Shown piece after piece: positions 38,058 through 49,553 of a DNA stretch of 64,000 bases. Below the pieces are notes generated by a model. That model was not told where the DNA came from and did no database searches. It worked only from the letters and a program-made list of their open reading frames with translations. The DNA is from Vermamoeba vermiformis (taxonomy: Eukaryota > Tubulinea > Echinamoebida), in the NCBI GenBank assembly GCA_045837725.1, contig JBEWZL010000136.1:140857-204856 (forward strand). The letters are read 5' to 3'. The first letter of the stretch is position 1. Every line of letters begins with the position of its first letter. The translations under genes and the position numbers were made by a program.

Positions 38058-38378
38058 TATTCGAATTGTATATAATTGGTATAATTCTTAGCACCAGTTG
38101 TGGTTTTAAGCTTATGGAGTTATAATTAGACTGACACATTTGCAATTTTACAACTCGGAAACACCTCCGAGATTAAAAATTTGGATTAATATGGCAATGA
38201 TAATCTAACCCGGGAGAAATAAATGGCCATCATTAATTCACGGCAGCTTTAAGGGAATTGTTCCGTACTTTATTTAAACGCAATGCGAAATTTTAATCAT
38301 TGCCACTATATATGTCGGTAAATACAAATACTAACTAACTAACTATATACAAAAAGAAGTAATGCTCGTAGTGTGAAT
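38058..38378. other. Intergenic between receptor paralogs 2 and 3
   Basis: About 320 bp; expected promoter of paralog 2 and 3' UTR of paralog 3. Nothing else recognised. Confidence 0.45.
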
Positions 38379-40318
38379 CTACTTAGCTGAGGCCGAGGAC
38401 TGATTTGTCGCACTGGCAGTTTCCGCCATGGCGCCAGAGCTGTTATTTTGCTTCGACGACGAATTTTTGCCTTGACTGCCGCTCGAGAACTTCGATGGCA
38501 GTTCAAATGCCAAGATATTCATCAAGGAGGCGACATTAATGACAGCATACGTGACATACCACGTGACGACGTATCCTGATAAAGTGTCAAAAGTGTCACA
38601 AAAGCACGTCAATCAACGGACGTACCAATCGGGTTCATTGTAATGCCAGTGGCGAATAGAACGGCAATGATCACGAAGGCGAAGATAATACTGCCGCTGA
38701 CAAGGACTTTGATCGTTGTCTAAAAATAGAAATTAATTTTAGTAAAACAGATCCAAAAGTGCGGTTACGTACCCTTGTCAACCGGACAGTTCGGCCCATT
38801 GACTGGCTTGCTTTCATACGCCTCAACAGCTTAATGCCAGTGATATTGTAGAATATTACAATGAATAAGAACGAGGCCAGATAAAATATAGCTGAGAAAA
38901 GTTGGTCAGATCTGCGTGAACGAAGGGCGGTTGATGATACTAATGCAGACTTACAAATGATCAAGTGAAAGCCACTGAATGATGTTAAGCTGCGCGTGAT
39001 TATCTGGATGATTTGGAAGGCTAGGATGCATCCAGAAATGACGAAGAATGGAATTCTCATTTTGACGATAAACGGATGCACGATGACCGAGGCACTTGTC
39101 ATCATCTCGTGCCAGTATAACGTGAATAACAAGAACGATGCAATGACGAATGGAAGGCAGACCTCGGCAAAGAAGACAAACACCCATTCTGGGTATAAAA
39201 AGTTCGATCCAAAGAAATCGATGCTGGCCACAATGCGGACTGAAACAAGTTGGGTAAGAGACGGTAAACAAATAAAGTATTGTAAGTGACTTACTTAAAT
39301 TAGATAATATCTCTATCATGAGAACGTAGATCGCAATTGCTTGGGTGCATCTGCCGTAGTAAACATAGAACTTTCGGAGTTGAAGAGAAGCCAAAACGAT
39401 GTTCACCGTCAAAAATATAATTACACTTACTACAATAATAACGTTATGACTAAGATAGCCTTACATCATTACTTACTGCTCCAAATGTACATCCAGCCAG
39501 AAGAAAGGACCGTCTCCCAAGGATTTTCAGCCTCTAAATTTCAATTATTTTGAGTTTAAAATTAATTGATTATCAAGAATTCGTACCATCAGGAAGTATA
39601 GTTACATTGGCAATAAGATCATTCGTTGCCAACCCTCTAAGCAATTCGGAGCCAAGTCCGGCGCCCAACTGAACGAAGCCAACCTCGGCAACGGTGATAT
39701 TCACTTGACTAGCCACATAAAAGTCGTTCTTACGATATTGCAAGTTTCCACCAACCGCTTAAAACAAAGGTTAGCATCCGAATCCGGAAATTTTGGGGCG
39801 TTGGTATGAGCTTACCGTAGATGCTAGAGCCGTATATAACGCCAATACATCCTTTTTGTTGCGCTTCAACAATAATTGTTTCAATTGGCGTGTCTTGAAA
39901 AACAAGTAAAATACGCTGGTTTGACATGCTGATATCCAACGTGACGTTAGAGGTCAATGGCTCGGTTAGAGGCTCTACCGAACTTCCTATATCGTCGATA
40001 TATCAGTATTGATTAAGTTTGAATTCATATTGGCAAATCCAGAAAATTTCTATCGGCATTTTCCGAAGCTAAATTTGATGAGACTATAAAAGTAGTAGAG
40101 TAGTAGTACTATGAATCGATTTATTCCTGAGAGAATCACTACTATTAAGTTGAAAGAAACTTACCTCGATAAAATATTTGATAAGCTTCCAGTTCAATTT
40201 GGTTTCCGTTATTGAGATTAACGACTATGTTGGCATCCGCCGATAATAATAAACCAGCGATTGTAAGGATAAACGTTGCGCATTTCCAAAAAGTTCGGAG
40301 GCGAGAAGTGGTTGCCAT
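38379..40318 (-). CDS. Seven-TM receptor-like protein with PA-like ectodomain, paralog 3
   Basis: Exons (minus): 40318-40165, 39986-39816, 39757-39587, 39533-39477, 39429-39295, 39239-38955, 38891-38773, 38719-38626, 38575-38379; 460 aa. Signal peptide (ATFILTIAGLLLSADA), PA-like core (QQKGCIGVIYGSS), NPW motif, seven helices (VCLPFVIASFLLFTLYW, NVASLMNILAFELP) and a Ser/Gly/Lys tail of ~40 residues. Only the first exon differs in length from the sister genes (154 instead of 136 nt, same phase), giving a longer signal-peptide region. It flanks the decayed fourth copy at 40820-41397. Confidence 0.8.
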
Positions 40319-40819
40319 TAGATCCGGTCGAAAAGTAGCTTGTTGTGGTGTCTTAGTTTAAGTGGTTCTAAATAAAGTGTCAATTCGGTAAACCAGTTTT
40401 TCGGGCACCGTGACAGTTGATAAATTTCCCACGCAAGAATTTTCCAAAAATAGTTAACGCTGTTAATACCAGGACATATATGGTAATGGAATCACAATTA
40501 ATACTCGCTCACTTAGAAATAAAATTATAACTGTATATTTATTTAGTACTGTTACATAGAAGTATTTAAATCGTTATATAAAAATGATGTTAATAATACG
40601 AAATATCAAGTTAATAATACTAAAAAATTATTCAATTAATTCCTCGTCATCGCACATTGAGAATGCCTTTACTTAACGACAGAATTAGAAAATAAATTTG
40701 AACAGAATACTTTATGTCGGCTATATACTTACTGGATGAAAGTTGTGCCGTATTAGATGGTTCTGCAGCCTCTACAACGACGCAGGTAGTTTGCGGGAGC
40801 GATCCGCTTTTGCCTTCAC
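40319..40819. other. Intergenic upstream of receptor paralog 3
   Basis: About 500 bp of AT-rich sequence. It should contain the paralog 3 promoter. No supported gene. Confidence 0.4.
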
Positions 40820-41397
40820 TGCAGCCCGATAATAATAAATACAGCTCTTGCGGCCAAGATATTCATAAACGGAGACGCATTGACGAGAGCTATACACGCG
40901 AAGCGGTTAAGAACGCAGCCTGGTAAAGTGTCAAACGCGTCATCAAGTACTGTCTTCAAAGGTCTTACGAAAGCGACAAATGACATATGTCATTGGAATG
41001 CCAATGGCTTTGAGAATGGCGAATACGCTCGCAACCAACATAAAACTGAGATTACATATCTGATTGTCATCTAATCAATACACAGCATTAGTAGTGTTGT
41101 TGGATCGATTCGATCTTTATACCGATCCAGAAAGAAAGGCCTTTCCGTGTTCATCGACGACGTTGAAACACCTACCTCCAATCTGCTTACGGGGGTTAAA
41201 GGAATGCTAAAGTAAATATTAAGGTGCCTTAATTCGATAGCAATTCTACGCGTGATGCACCCGAGACCGTAAAATTTATAGATGTGATTCAGATTGGTTC
41301 GAGAACGAACCGTTAAACCAATGTAAAGACCTACTATTTTATGGAGTGGAACGACCATGAAGGCCCAGAGCATCACGTAACTTTTGGATGCAAGCAA
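40820..41397 (-). pseudogene. Decayed fourth copy of the seven-TM receptor gene (3' exons)
   Basis: Minus-strand remnants in the right order match late exons of the neighbouring receptors. The last-exon copy begins at 40919 after TTTGACACTTTACCAG, nearly the acceptor of paralog 3, and encodes FACIALVNASPFMNILA, matching the seventh-helix motif INAASLTNILAFEL. The preceding exon copy (~41045-40955) reads ASVFAILKAIGIPM, like the sixth helix. A weaker match to the second-helix exon lies at ~41280-41230 (YKFYGLGCITRRIAIEL). The exon for helices 3-4 (285 nt in the intact genes) is missing or unrecognisable, and no complete reading frame remains. The copy is therefore truncated at the 5' side and inactive. 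Confidence 0.6.
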
Positions 41398-42272
41398 TCA
41401 TCGCTCCATCACTTCAAAATATAATATACAATAACGTACTGTATCTGTTCACGTGCCCGTTTCGTTGGCTGTTGCAGTGGTGCTCGTCGGGATAGCCAAA
41501 TGCCCAAATCCGCTCTCTACCGATAAAAAATCATTACTAAGGTAAAATAATACAGACTATAATGTATGTAATAGTGTGGTTTGCACCTTTTTGGCACAAT
41601 TGCCCAAAAAATGTAATTTAAATTATTAGGTTGCATTTAACATAACTTACGTTGGAATTTGGTTGCACGATCGTGTCGCGACTGGTAATCATTCCGCATT
41701 CAATCCAATACCGACAATAACACATTATTATTAACACGTCAATGAGTTGGCTTGCTTTTGATCTCTTTCGTGCTCATGTTCATTGATTTAATAAATAAAT
41801 AATTCACTAACAAGTTTTGCTGCGTATTGCACCCCGCAAAACGGAGGGCAATAACACAATATTAGCTCGCGCTCTATGTCATAATATTAATGGATACACG
41901 TAAAGTAAGTTCAAACCAACAACACGTGCCAATTAATGATTTTTTTGCATACTGAGATCACTTAATTACAAATAGCCAAAAAAATTTGGAATAATAATAA
42001 ATATATTATTAATAAATATATTTGAACTTTAGAAAATAGTTTCTGACGTGATCCTGTTAGCCCGCAATCCACACGGTCGATAGCACAGCAAAGACCAGCA
42101 AAACTGACACACGCACATACGGTATGTGTTATATATATGATAATACGGCGATCAATTGCACCGGTCTGTTGCATAACACAGTTACTGATTTCTATTAATT
42201 GTCAGATCTTATCAAGTGATGCCGCGGCATCAAGCACCGCAGCAACGATCGGCGAAGAGGCCACGCGAACAA
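41398..42272. other. No gene recognised
   Basis: About 875 bp of AT-rich sequence between the receptor pseudogene and the ABC transporter relic. It may hold further unrecognisable pseudogene material. No RNA gene, tandem repeat or reliable open frame was found. Confidence 0.4.
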
Positions 42273-42764
42273 TTAATGCACGTTACATTATATACAACTG
42301 TAGTATTATCAGAGCAATCGATTGCTCTTGTTAGGTTACGGATGTTGCGAGCGTCTGACAGTGCGTATCAAATGAGCGAATTGTTCAAGAACGTGAATAT
42401 TTACCGCGTCAACTACAACACTATCGGGAAGTACTCGCAGAGATACGTGGCCAGCTGGTTCGGTCTTCGTCTCGATTGGATGGGTGCGTGGTCTTCGTCA
42501 CCATGCTTGTTGTTACACGCACTGTCAGTCCTAGCGATATCGATGCTGGCTGTGCTGGTTTGACGTTGACGAAACTTGGGCGGTCTCACTTTCATTCTGA
42601 GTTCAATCAGTTCGAATGCTGCTGAGACTCGAGTAAGGGAATTATTTCTGACTAGAGAGATGCTCGTACTAATAATGAAACAGATGAACTCAGTAGAGTG
42701 TATCAAAGAGTACGAGTCCTTGCCGCAAGAGAAACCAGTGCTTGTGGAAGAGAAGCGACCACCC
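42273..42764 (+). pseudogene. Relic of an ABCC-type (MRP) ABC transporter, second membrane domain
   Basis: One plus-strand frame carries the characteristic end of an ABCC membrane domain: NVNIYRVNYNTIGKYSQRY, WFGLRLDWMGA, then GLTFILSSISSNAAE and the linker MNSVECIKEYESLPQEKPVL followed by VEEKRPP just before the nucleotide-binding domain. The order and spacing fit that family. Two in-frame TGA codons (near 42561 and 42567) split it, and the expected second nucleotide-binding domain (Walker A, signature, Walker B) is not visible downstream. It is a fragment of a host transporter gene that has decayed. No introns are apparent within the fragment. Confidence 0.65.
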
Positions 42765-43667
42765 GCTTACTGTGCGCGCAGTGTCGATCAGTTTGAAACA
42801 ACTGTCAAACAAAAGCTTGCGTGCACTTTTTGTTTTAATAGTCAGGTCTGCAGCTACACCTCGCAGATTACTGCCTCTTGCGACACTACTGGCAGGTCCT
42901 TGTAAGTCACAGTCAACGGAGCTGTTCAATCTGACAACATTCAGAGTTATACCACGGCTAATCCACCCACGCCTCACACGTCTAAAGTACAATCGGCTGG
43001 AGTTACCACCGTGCTGTCATTCAGCGGAGCAGTGGGTGCCGTGGCTTGTGCTTGGGACACGGGTAGCGTCAATGAGGTTGACAACGCGTGGCAGCGACCA
43101 TCTTTTGTAAGATCGGATCAAGTAGACACCGACCAGCAACAGTTAGCGAAACAAACACGCCAACAGCTACGGTATGTCACTAGGTATAATGTGGCAGCGA
43201 TCAATTCCTCCCATTCAATTTAGCGGAAGCTGTGCTCGTTGGGCACATCCGCACTCAAAATTATTGACTTGCATCGATGCCTTATGGCTTTGATGTGCAA
43301 TTAATGTGACTACAATATCACATGTCATATTTATTTATTCGGTAGTTGGTGCTTACTAATGTTTATTTTCGTTAGCAGATACGATCGAGCACGACGCCAA
43401 GGTGGTGCACCACAGCAACAAACGGTCAAGTGGCCACGTGATTGCCCAAGAATGGTTGCAACGCTACACGCCCTGTCCCTTGCCACGTGACAAACGACAG
43501 TCGTTGGTCGATCACGTGGCTGCACGGTGCGAAGAAGAAAGCACGGGAGTTCGTGACCAGCTGCGGTAAGTTAATATACACGTGGCAAAAGCCAAAGAAT
43601 CTTCTTGCGAATCGCATGAACAAACGAATTGATGCATCATTTATTCTTCTCGCCATTGCTACAACAA
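42765..43667. other. Gene-free stretch with a CACGTG cluster
   Basis: About 900 bp after the ABCC relic. It has short open frames on both strands but none with recognisable content. Four CACGTG hexamers fall within 150 bp (43435, 43484, 43513, 43579). It may include eroded transporter sequence. Confidence 0.4.
43435..43584. promoter_or_regulatory. Cluster of four CACGTG E-box motifs
   Basis: CACGTG occurs at 43435-43440, 43484-43489, 43513-43518 and 43579-43584. Such spacing would suit basic helix-loop-helix or bZIP factors, but the cluster lies at the 3' side of the NTPase gene and no downstream intact gene is evident. Regulatory function is speculative. Confidence 0.25.
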
Positions 43668-46600
43668 TTATTTTTTCTTCTTTTTGTTCGCTGGTTCTTC
43701 ACTTTTATCCTCTTCTGTTATAATTTCTTTCACCTTTCGTTTTTGCTGTTTGTTTTGTTTCTTTTTCTGCTTTGGCTCAGTGATCTCAATGTTTTCATCA
43801 TTTTCCACTTCACGGCTTCTTGTTGCGAACAAAAATAATGGAGATAGCCAGCCATCACCATTAGAAATAATAATGCGCCCTTCTTTTTCAAGTTCTTCCA
43901 AACTCTTTGCTGTGTCCGTATCTTGGATGTGACTACTCAGATTTTCAGTGATTGTGTTTGGTGACATCAACATCCAAATTAGGTGTGGTTGTGAATTCAA
44001 CCCAAAATTACTTATCTCCTTCCACAAACTCCATGGTTTTATCTGCAAAAATAGAGTAAATGATTGCAAAAAAGGGAAGCAACTTGTTACCTTCAAGTGA
44101 TTTACAGCAACATTTTGACATTGTATGCAGAGCACTTTGGTAACAGAATACCTGTCATCCTTCTTTGTAAATAGTGGCACCATAACATCAGCAAAGGAGA
44201 CTTTCTGTTTGTTGATATAAATGGCAGGATTTTTTTCGAAATCATTCAGGCTGTGGTCTTGCGTAACCTCCTTCCCTTGCACAACTCCACTCAGGGAAAT
44301 CTATGCCATTGTGTTAATTCAAAACATTGTCAAGTAGTTACGCACATAATACTGAGGGTCTGCCCATGAAATGATGCTTGATAATTGTACAAATTGGCCT
44401 GGATTGGCGACAAGTCTATAACGTGCCCACAAGGAAGCAGCTGTTGCATATTCCAAATCATTTTCTTGCTCTATCATATCAGTGCTCATGGTGGAAGTTC
44501 CAATAATATGTAATAATGTGATTGGGAAGGAGTCAGGATGCATACTTGACAGCAAATCAATCTTGTATGTCTTAAAAATAATGTGAGTTGATTGACTTTT
44601 TGCAATAACTGTACCTCAAATAGATTCAATGTGAAAGGCATTGTGTATGATCTTGTGGTAATCGATGTTGGAGTTTCTGATTTTGTGAAGTTAAAGGGCA
44701 AAAGAATGCCAGCTGCCTCCAAGTCTGCATAACTCAGCTTCTTTCCTTCTGTCCTGCAATTAAACAATTGAGCTCTCTTTTCTTGTGAAGAAATGCTTTG
44801 AGAAGGTACATACGTAAGAATTATTGTTGTGGGATCTTTTTCTAAGCATAAACTTGCAGCAACAATAATTTTTTGCCATTCTTGAGGATCAATCTTGTAG
44901 TAGTCTGTTCCAACGTCTAACTCCATCATATTTGGGTAAAAATAACATGTGATTTGTGCACTCAAACTTGCCAAAATCTCTGTGCTTTGACTGTGTGAAA
45001 TACTTCCACTTTGCAACTCTTGCCTGTATCTGTGCATTGCAGTGAATAGAAATTCAATGGCTCGTGGAATACCAAAGGTCTTAATCCAAAGAGAATTGAT
45101 AATTTTACGAGAGTCTGCTGGCAGTACAGAGCTGGCTGGTTTAGAGTTTTGTAAGTAATGTTTGCCAAGGACAGATGAACATAGATCATCAAGATAGTCA
45201 AGTTTCAAGAGTGGATCCAAAGGCAAATTCACCCTTAAATAGGCAATTGAAGGGTCCTGCAATTCATGTAGTGGCCCAGATTTCAACCCAACCTGACGTC
45301 ATATGAGTTATCAGTTATTAAATAAAACCATACTTACCATTAATAACAAGGTGCAATCTGTTTTCTCGATGAATTCTTTATAAACAAAGTATGCAAGATT
45401 GCGATCCTGCTGCTTAATGTCTGTGAAACTCTAGGAAAGATTGTTAGCAAATCCTTGGGTTCAGAATTTCCTTACTTGACATTCATCAATATTCAGCAAT
45501 GTGATGGGTCTATCAGAAAGTTTAACATCCTTAAACACAGGTTTGTATGGAATCTGATCTTTTCCTACTTGATAGAATTTCCATAGTGATGTAAGTCTTG
45601 ACCCTGCATTTACAGCTGCAATCCAGTCCTCAGCAGTTGTTTCATCCACATTAATGCTTTGGCTTTTGATCGTTACTGTTGATAATTGATCTCCAATTGC
45701 CCTTGTTAACATTCTTTCACAAATTACTGCTGGAGTGAAAGACGTGTTGTATTGAGCAGCTGACGTGGATATAACTCGAACTTGAATGAGAGTTTTGTGT
45801 AGTTGTGCTAGAAATTCAAGTCGCTTTTCAATGTCCTGTAATTTGCTGTGCTCAAAGTTGTATTTTTGAGTAAACAATTGCTTTCTTTCCACTTTTGTTA
45901 AATCTATCCACTCTAACTCAATTTCTTCAACATTTTGTTTGCCAAGCAGAAATGACACCATAACATTTGGCAAGTGAAACACTCTTATGGCCCATTCAAG
46001 AGCCAATCTTGTTTTACCAAATCCTGGTGAAGTCACTGCTATTGTGTGCATTGGCTTTGAACATGCACCAGTGTAGTTATTATAACAGTCGTTAAGCAGG
46101 CTGAATATTGCTGTCTGATGGTTGTAAAAGGGTGGGTGGGATAGGCCTTGCCATGTACTGAGCCATAGAGTGCCCATGGGAACAAAGAAGGTAAATCGGT
46201 TGTCTCTGTGCTCCACTTTTGGTTTGTCCATTATTGCTTGTAACACATTTAATGCTCTTTGCACTTCTTCTGGGGGTGCGGTGTTGTATAGCCCATGCAA
46301 AATTCGAACCTTGGAATCTGCAGACAATTACTATACATTCAATAAATTGTTGTATTGCCTACCAGGGGATTTTTCTGCGTTCTTCTGTTGCTCTGTAATA
46401 GTAAACGTTAGTTGCAATTTGTTTTAACATAAAAAAATTTACTAAACAACAGAAAACTGCCAACGTTTTAGTTATAATAAAAATGGTAATACAATCGTTG
46501 ATTGTAATAAGAATACTACATACCTGGTTCCTTTGGAAGTCTCGACTTCTTCAGCTTTTCGATCTCAGCCCACAACGTTTGCAGAGCTGATTTCGAGATC

Positions 46601-46922
46601 TGCTTCTGCTTTAGTTCTTCTTCAAAATCACCAAAGAGGTCCTCGACTTTTTGGTAAGCAAGAAGCGACTTTCCAGAAACCTCTGCTTCGATCAGAATTT
46701 TGGCACTTTTTTCGGAAAACTTCAAGACTTTTCGTGCCCAATCAGCCACTTCTTCCCTTGTCCATGTTGCGTCTGGCTCAGTCACCTTATTTGTGCCTGA
46801 GCTCAAATTATTAATCAGTCAATATTTGCAGTTCGATTAAATCGGAAATGAAATAAAAATTAACACCTTTGGCAATTAATTAAAATCGATCAATTACCGG
46901 TAATTTGGTCATTTTTCTCCAT
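43668..46922 (-). CDS. SAM-like plus P-loop NTPase protein, Crinkler/RHS-like
   Basis: Exons (minus): 46922-46898, 46796-46524, 46392-46363, 46317-45476, 45430-45338, 45292-44615, 44570-44346, 44300-44091, 44042-43668; 916 aa. Residues ~20-90 look like a SAM domain (TREEVADWARKVLKFSEKSA, GKSLLAYQKVEDLFG). An NTPase core follows, with Walker A-like TSPGFGKTRLA (~residue 210) and Walker B LLNIDECQ (~390). The region after it is rich in hydrophobic and aromatic residues, and the tail is a Lys-rich nuclear-signal-like run. This layout recalls Crinkler (CRN) and trypanosome RHS-type ATPases; that assignment is by pattern only. Two candidate introns (44813-44754, 60 nt; 44090-44043, 48 nt) are stop-free multiples of three. 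The second is treated as spliced and the first as retained. Confidence 0.72.
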
Positions 46923-47361
46923 GTTTATAGTTTCTCGTTTAACTCTGCTTGAATTGCTATTTCAATTTTGTTAAATTAGTTCACTATCCTTTAAATAGGT
47001 TCGCTTAGCTTACTACTAACTGTGTTGCGTCCTATGCAAGTTGTTGCTAGGACCTAAGTTGTTGCTTTTGTTGCAAAACCGCGTTACACTTGTGGTCGTG
47101 GTTAATGGAATTAAATAAAAGCAGATCGTTCACAAAATCGGTTTTTCTCTTGAGATCACTAGCGAACAGTGCGGCATTATTTTAAACGAAATACCAACCA
47201 CTACTTGAACATTTTGCTATCGCCTATTCAGCGGCAGGTAGATGAAAGAACGAGATGTGCGGTGGATGTGACAGAACTCGGATCAATTATGAGTAACAGT
47301 AAAATGTACATATTTACATTCAAGGACAAGTTATTATTTACATGTAAACGTTATTATTATG
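46923..47361. other. Intergenic
   Basis: About 440 bp between the NTPase gene start and the coiled-coil gene stop. No supported feature. Confidence 0.45.
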
Positions 47362-49353
47362 CTAGTAGTTATTGACAGGACTATTATAAGATTGACTGGT
47401 CATATTTGGCGGACTTGCCTGATTAGGCGAACTAATTGAAACAACTTCGCCATTATTCGCTTCTCGCCTTCGCTTGAGCTCCGCGTACATGCGCATGAAA
47501 CACTTTTCAAGTTGTCTGTCGGTCATCGAAGTCATGTCAAGTTCCACGGCTGGCACAGGATTGGTCACTTCCGGCACTTTAACAATTACAGGCTGAGCAG
47601 CGGCAGCAGCAACTTTAGCAAGTTCTTCTTGTTGTTGCTTGCGCAGTGCTTCTTCTGCCTCGAGCTTCTTCGCCAGTTCATCGACTTGTTGCTTCAAAGT
47701 CTGTGCTTCGGCCTCTTTTTGTTTGCGCGCCTGTCGCTCATTTTTCCGCTGTTTCTCCGTGCGATCAAGACATTCTAGCAACACAAATTAAGGTTTTACC
47801 ACAAAAATGATAATATTTTGCTTCCACTTACGTGCCAACTCGCCGTTCTTCGACGTCAAAGTGTCAACCTCTTGTTCGACTTTCTTCAACCTGGCTACAT
47901 CTTCCTCACGTTCTAGTCTCGCAGCCTCGAGCTTGTTCATCAAAAAGATGTTCATCTCTTGCAACCTCTCGATCGCTCCGTTGTTCGCACCGTGGTACTG
48001 ACCAGAGTTCGAGTTGAAATTGTTGACTTCATTCGCGGGGACTACATGCGTGTTCGTGTTGACAGGGACCATGGCCGTACTCTGTGCCTCAAGGGCTTGT
48101 TGAATAGCTTCTTCTTTCTATAGGTACGAGGTTAGATCTGGCTACGTGAAGCACGTGCACTTCAGGACTTACTTGCTGCTTCAACTGCTCGATCTCATTC
48201 TTCAATTGATCTATCTCTTGTACTAGTGCCGCAGAGTTATCAATTTGTTGCTGTTGATTGGTCGCGTTGCTAGTATTGGCCGCAGCCTCTTCCGCGATCT
48301 TCTTGTAATCGTTGTTGGCCTTTCGCAACAAGGCTTTCAGCTACTCGTATCGATTAGTCCACATAATCACTCAGAATATTGCGTTCAAAGAATTGTTACC
48401 TTTGAGATTTCAATTTTTAGACCTTGAACCTCATCCACGCTCGGCTGCGAACTCGATCCAACGTTCATGGACACAGTAGCCTGCGAGGACTGGCTCGAAT
48501 ACGGCGTTGTATTAGGCGTGTATCCTTGAGTACTTGGTTGGCTCGAGACAATTAAACTGGCACCAGAAGCAGAGCCAGATCGAGTGACCGGTGAAGGCTG
48601 GGAAAACGAATGCGGTTCGGGTTCGGAGTACGGCTGCGTCTCTGGCTGCGAAAGACTTATTGGCTCCACTAACTTGTTGGGGGTGGACAAAACAGGTTGT
48701 GACGCAGACCTATTGAAGTTCGCGTTCGCTGGAGAAACAGATTGAGGATTTGGCTGGACGGATGCAGGGGAACGTTGGGGCTGAGGAGCACTAGGACCAT
48801 TTGTGCTCGTGTTCGTTGGATTATTTTTCGGCGGAGAGGATGTTATGGGACCAATAGTTGAATGGGTAACGTGGTTGTAAGTAGTCCGTTGAATCTTGGA
48901 TGGAGGTTGTTCTGCAGGTGGCTGCTGCTCGTCTCGTGGTCTTTTAGTTACTTGATCATATTTAGGCGTCGTGTTTGCTGGCTGCAGCTTCGTAGGAGTC
49001 GAGTAAGTGAATTGCTGGTTTTGATCAACTTTTAGAGGAGATGGAGTGGTGTTTTGGTTTCTATCTGGTGTGTTTTCGTATAATAATGCTCTTTGAGTTG
49101 GTGGTGCTCGTGAAGGCACTTGAATTTCAATTGGGCCAGAGGATTCGGTTTGGAGTCTTTTTGTTGGTGAATCCCGTGAATTATAACGAGATAATAGAGG
49201 ATCGGGACGTTTTTTAATACCACTATTATTTATATCATTTTTGTTGAAGGGTTTTAGCGCACCAAATTGCGGGGCAAATTGATTTGGAGGAGCTGCGCGA
49301 TGCGCTTCCCTAAAATCCGTCTTTTGTAATACCACTCGCTGTGCGTGTGCCAT
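47362..49353 (-). CDS. Pro/Ser/Gln-rich coiled-coil protein, unknown
   Basis: Exons (minus): 49353-48400, 48340-48173, 48117-47832, 47774-47362; 606 aa. Residues 1-~310 are disordered and rich in Pro, Ser, Thr, Asn and Gln with several basic KR motifs. From ~320 long coiled coils appear (QEIDQLKNEIEQLKQQ, RLEREEDVARLKKVEQEVD, RTEKQRKNERQARKQKEAEA), interrupted by an Asn/Gly linker. The C-terminal ~60 residues (DMTSMTDRQLEKCFMRMYAE, then SSPNQASPPNM) form a short helical region and a Ser/Asn tail. The shape suits a scaffold of the cytoskeleton, centrosome or nucleus, but no family is recognised. Confidence 0.75.
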
Positions 49354-49553
49354 TATTTTTAAATAAATACAAAAAATATATTACATCCAGCTGTGGTGTC
49401 TTAAATCAAAAGATTGCGTGAATAAAATAAAAAAAGTTGACACGAGAAATTCTGCGAACAAAAATTCGAATAAAAAAAGTGCGGGAAAATTGACATTGGC
49501 CACAAACACCCCAAATTGCGTTTATAATATTAAAAACACCAAGATCGTTAGTT

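Noticed and set aside
42413-42706. 97-codon minus-strand frame
   Set aside because: It is the antisense shadow of the conserved ABCC relic, which has clear family motifs on the plus strand.
43668-46922. Retroelement or virus-derived gene
   Set aside because: No reverse transcriptase, integrase, capsid or terminal repeats are visible. It is a nine-exon open gene with SAM-like and NTPase parts.
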